From positions 1 through 25,111 of the forward strand of contig JBKEAJ010000087.1 in assembly GCA_047972135.1 (NCBI GenBank): a stretch of 25,111 bases of DNA, written 5' to 3'. A program made the position numbers and the translations under genes. A model generated the notes under the pieces. It worked only from the letters and a program-made list of their open reading frames with translations, did not search any database and was not told where the DNA came from. Source of the stretch: JBKEAJ01 sp047972135 (lineage in GTDB: Bacteria > Bacteroidota > Bacteroidia > Bacteroidales > Prolixibacteraceae). Positions 23,109 through 25,111 of the stretch are shown here, piece by piece (within the stretch, counting starts at the first letter, position 1; each line of letters begins with the position of its first letter).

Positions 23109-23310
23109 TTTTTTTATTTATCCCCTGCATGTCACGGGCGGGGTGGTCTATACTTCGTTTTTGAGACACACAGAAGTGCGTCTTTACTTCATAATTCACC
23201 ATTAAGTGCTGTATTGGGGAAAATTGCAAAAGTCGCTAAGGATACAAGGCGTATGTTCTTGTTTCTGTGTCCTTTAGCTCTATCTCCCGAAAGCCTTAAA
23301 ACTAATCAAT
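23109..23310 (-). other. Long leader between riboswitch and btuF, with repeat-like pieces
   Basis: No gene is credible here. The leader includes an AGACACAC/GTGCGTCT hairpin with one mismatch (23164-23183), a CCCCTGCATGTCACGGGCGGGG stretch near 23125, and a stretch near 23220-23250 reading GCAAAAGTCGCTAAGGATAC. All three resemble pieces of common intergenic repeats in Bacteroidota. I could not find a convincing terminator or an obvious sequestering stem over the btuF start. Confidence 0.45.
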
Positions 23311-23490
23311 AATATTGGCAGGTTTTCTGACTTACTCCATCTCCAAAGTTCCCTTCCCATTCCTTGTCGAACAGTGGTGTTGAGTGTTGTTTGGAGACCT
23401 TGATAGAGCTTACAGCAGCGGGTCTGTTCAGGATTTTCACCTGATTCCCTTTTCACCTGATTCTCCAAAAGAAGAAACTGGCACCAAAAT
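23311..23490 (-). promoter_or_regulatory. Cobalamin (B12) riboswitch
   Basis: On the minus strand the conserved pieces come in order: AAAGGGAATCAGGTGAAAAT, CCTGAACAGACCCGCTGCTG followed by TAAGC, CACTGT, GGAATGGGAAGGGAA, and finally the B12 box AAGTCAGAAAACCTGCC (23317-23333). TTGG near the 5' end and CCAA near the 3' end close stem P1. This is a textbook cobalamin aptamer in spacing and sequence. Binding of adenosylcobalamin or a relative should lower expression of btuFCD and whatever is cotranscribed downstream. Confidence 0.95.
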
Positions 23491-23495
23491 CAGCA

Positions 23496-23503
23496 CAAAG
23501 ATA
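23496..23503 (-). promoter_or_regulatory. -7 promoter element of the riboswitch operon
   Basis: TATCTTTG on the minus strand fits TAnnTTTG and would place the RNA start at about 23489, right at the 5' edge of the aptamer. Confidence 0.6.
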
Positions 23504-23650
23504 AGTTTTTTTGTTCGTTCTGTGGCATAATTGTAAAAAACAGTTTGTCAGTCAATTACTATTCCGGATTGAAAATTAATGTGTAGAAATGCCGAAATAT
23601 TCGTACCTTGCAAGCTCTTTTGAAATCAAAATAAATAAGTTTTTTAAGAC

Positions 23651-25111
23651 ATGACAAGTACGCAACAACGAAAAGAATTGCAAGCTCAAATCTGGAAAAT
23701 TGCGAATGAAGTGCGTGGCACGGTCGATGGGTGGGATTTCAAGCAATTTGTGCTGGGAACACTGTTCTATCGTTTCATCAGCGAGAATTTTACCAATCAT
23801 ATCGAGGCAGGCGATGATAGCATTGACTATGCCGCCATGTCTGATGATGTGATAAGTCCCGAAATAAAGGAAGATGCCATAAAAACAAAAGGCTATTTTA
23901 TATACCCGTCTCAGCTTTTTGTAAATATTGCTAAAAATGCCAATACCAACCAAAATCTGAATACCGACTTAGCCGTAATTTTCTCTGCCATTGAAAGTTC
24001 TGCCATCGGTTTTGATTCAGAAAATGATATTAAAGGATTGTTTGCCGACTTCGATACGACTAGCAACAGGTTGGGCAACACGGTGGCTGACAAAAACAGC
24101 ACGCTGACCAAAGTGCTAAAGGGAGTAGAAGGATTGAAATTTGGTAATTTTGAAAATAATCAAATCGACCTCTTTGGCGATGCCTACGAATTTCTAATCT
24201 CCAACTATGCCGCGAACGCCGGTAAATCGGGTGGTGAGTTCTTCACGCCTCAAAGCGTATCAAAACTCATTGCTCAGCTTGCAATGTACAAACAAACTAC
24301 CGTAAACAAGATTTACGACCCTGCCTGTGGTTCGGGTTCCTTGCTTCTGCAAGCCAAAAAACACTTCGATGCCCATATCATTCAAGATGGTTTCTACGGG
24401 CAGGAGAGTAACCACACTACCTACAACCTTGCCCGCATGAATATGTTTTTGCATAATGTGAACTACGACAAGTTTCAGATTTCATTGGGAGACACTCTGA
24501 TTGACCCTAAGTTTGGCTATGATAAACCTTTTGATGCCATCGTTTCTAATCCGCCCTATTCGGTGAAGTGGGTGGGCAGCGACGACCCTACGCTCATCAA
24601 CGACGACCGCTTTGCTCCTGCTGGTGTGCTCGCCCCGATATCGAAAGCCGATTTTGCTTTTGTGCTGCATGCGCTGAGCTACCTTTCGGGCAAAGGACGT
24701 GCAGCGCTGGTTTGCTTTCCCGGTATCTTCTATCGTGGGGGGGCAGAGCAGAAAATCATAAAGTATCTTGTTGATAATAACTTTGTGGAAACGGTTATCT
24801 CCCTAGCTCCAAACCTTTTCTTCGGCACTTCCATTGCCGGGAATATCTTGTTGCTGTCGAAGCATAAAACCGATACTAAAACGCAGTTTATCGACGTTAG
24901 TGGCGATGATTTCTTTAAGAAAGAAACCAACAATAACGTGCTGCTCGACAAACATATAGAAAGGATTATCGAGATGTTCGGCAACAAAAAAGAAGTAGAG
25001 CATATTGCCACAAGCAGAGATAATACTGAGATTGCCGAAAATGATTACAACCTTTCGGTGAGCTCGTATGTAGAGCCAAAAGATACGAGAGAGGTGATTG
25101 ATATTAAAGTG
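23651..25111 (+). CDS. hsdM: Type I restriction-modification methylase subunit HsdM (partial, 3' end outside window)
   Basis: Open from ATG 23651 through the last base, giving 487 residues; typical HsdM is 500-540, so only the end is missing. The N-terminal helical domain starts with KELQAQIWKIANEVRGTVDG and FKQFVLGTLFYRFISE. The linker segment SGGEFFTPQSVSKLIA leads to SAM-binding motif I DPACGSG (223-229) and the catalytic NPPY (300-303), the signature of N6-adenine methyltransferases. FYRGGAEQKI follows. HsdM with HsdS forms the modification enzyme, and with HsdR the restriction complex; those genes should lie just to the right. A seven-G run (24736-24742) falls within the conserved RGGAE codons. 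The upstream gap 23504-23650 has only a weak -7-like element near 23613. Confidence 0.95.
   Translation, partial: MTSTQQRKELQAQIWKIANEVRGTVDGWDFKQFVLGTLFYRFISENFTNHIEAGDDSIDYAAMSDDVISPEIKEDAIKTKGYFIYPSQLFVNIAKNANTNQNLNTDLAVIFSAIESSAIGFDSENDIKGLFADFDTTSNRLGNTVADKNSTLTKVLKGVEGLKFGNFENNQIDLFGDAYEFLISNYAANAGKSGGEFFTPQSVSKLIAQLAMYKQTTVNKIYDPACGSGSLLLQAKKHFDAHIIQDGFYGQESNHTTYNLARMNMFLHNVNYDKFQISLGDTLIDPKFGYDKPFDAIVSNPPYSVKWVGSDDPTLINDDRFAPAGVLAPISKADFAFVLHALSYLSGKGRAALVCFPGIFYRGGAEQKIIKYLVDNNFVETVISLAPNLFFGTSIAGNILLLSKHKTDTKTQFIDVSGDDFFKKETNNNVLLDKHIERIIEMFGNKKEVEHIATSRDNTEIAENDYNLSVSSYVEPKDTREVIDIKV

Noticed and set aside
23017..23229. Small open frame in the btuF leader on the minus strand
   Set aside because: It crosses the btuF start in another frame and consists of repeat-like sequence with no recognisable domain.

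Overview
The window looks like a piece of a Bacteroidales-type (Bacteroidota) chromosome with moderate-to-low G+C. Supporting signs are: -7 promoter elements of the Bacteroidota form TAnnTTTG upstream of most transcription units (pflB, fabH, abiE, eno, pgl, tacAT, the DUF3108 gene, the B12 leader); outer-membrane beta-barrels of the PorT-like type; a DUF3108 protein; an anaerobic pyruvate formate-lyase pair; and an IS21-family remnant. I cannot name the genus from the sequence alone.

Layout. 1-490: wreck of an IS21-family element (an istA fragment fused to an istB fragment, plus an array of terminal-repeat-like motifs). 512-3577 (minus): pflB then pflA, with a terminator-like hairpin between them. 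3578-3965: pflB promoter and a composite dispersed repeat. 3966-4964 (minus): fabH. 5125-6527 (minus): an AbiE-type toxin-antitoxin pair with an inverted repeat bracketing its promoter. 6645-7958 (minus): eno with a strong terminator. 8154-12273 (plus): an operon of 6-phosphogluconolactonase, an RND/MMPL exporter and an adenine/adenosine deaminase. 12257-13035 (minus): a TacA-TacT pair whose toxin gene overlaps the 3' end of the deaminase gene. 13211-15901 (plus): a DUF3108 protein and two tandem paralogous outer-membrane proteins. 15965-18115 (minus): a carboxyltransferase with two biotinyl domains in tandem. 18116-18860: intergenic mosaic of dispersed repeats. 18861-23490 (minus): a cobalamin riboswitch followed by a BtuFCD-type ABC importer and a two-gene ThrE-type amino-acid exporter. 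23651-25111 (plus): 5' part of a type I restriction-modification methylase (hsdM), running off the right edge.

How it fits together. The core genes (pflAB, eno, pgl, the carboxyltransferase, fabH) serve fermentative central carbon metabolism and lipid synthesis. Between them lie accessory modules: two toxin-antitoxin pairs, the edge of a type I R-M locus, an IS remnant and several small palindromic repeats. The least ordinary points are the double biotinyl carboxyltransferase, the ThrE exporter pair placed downstream of a B12 riboswitch, the well-formed operator architectures of the two TA modules, and an inverted pair of composite repeats bracketing about 14.6 kb. I see no clearly new multi-gene system; the findings are architectural oddities in recognisable families.
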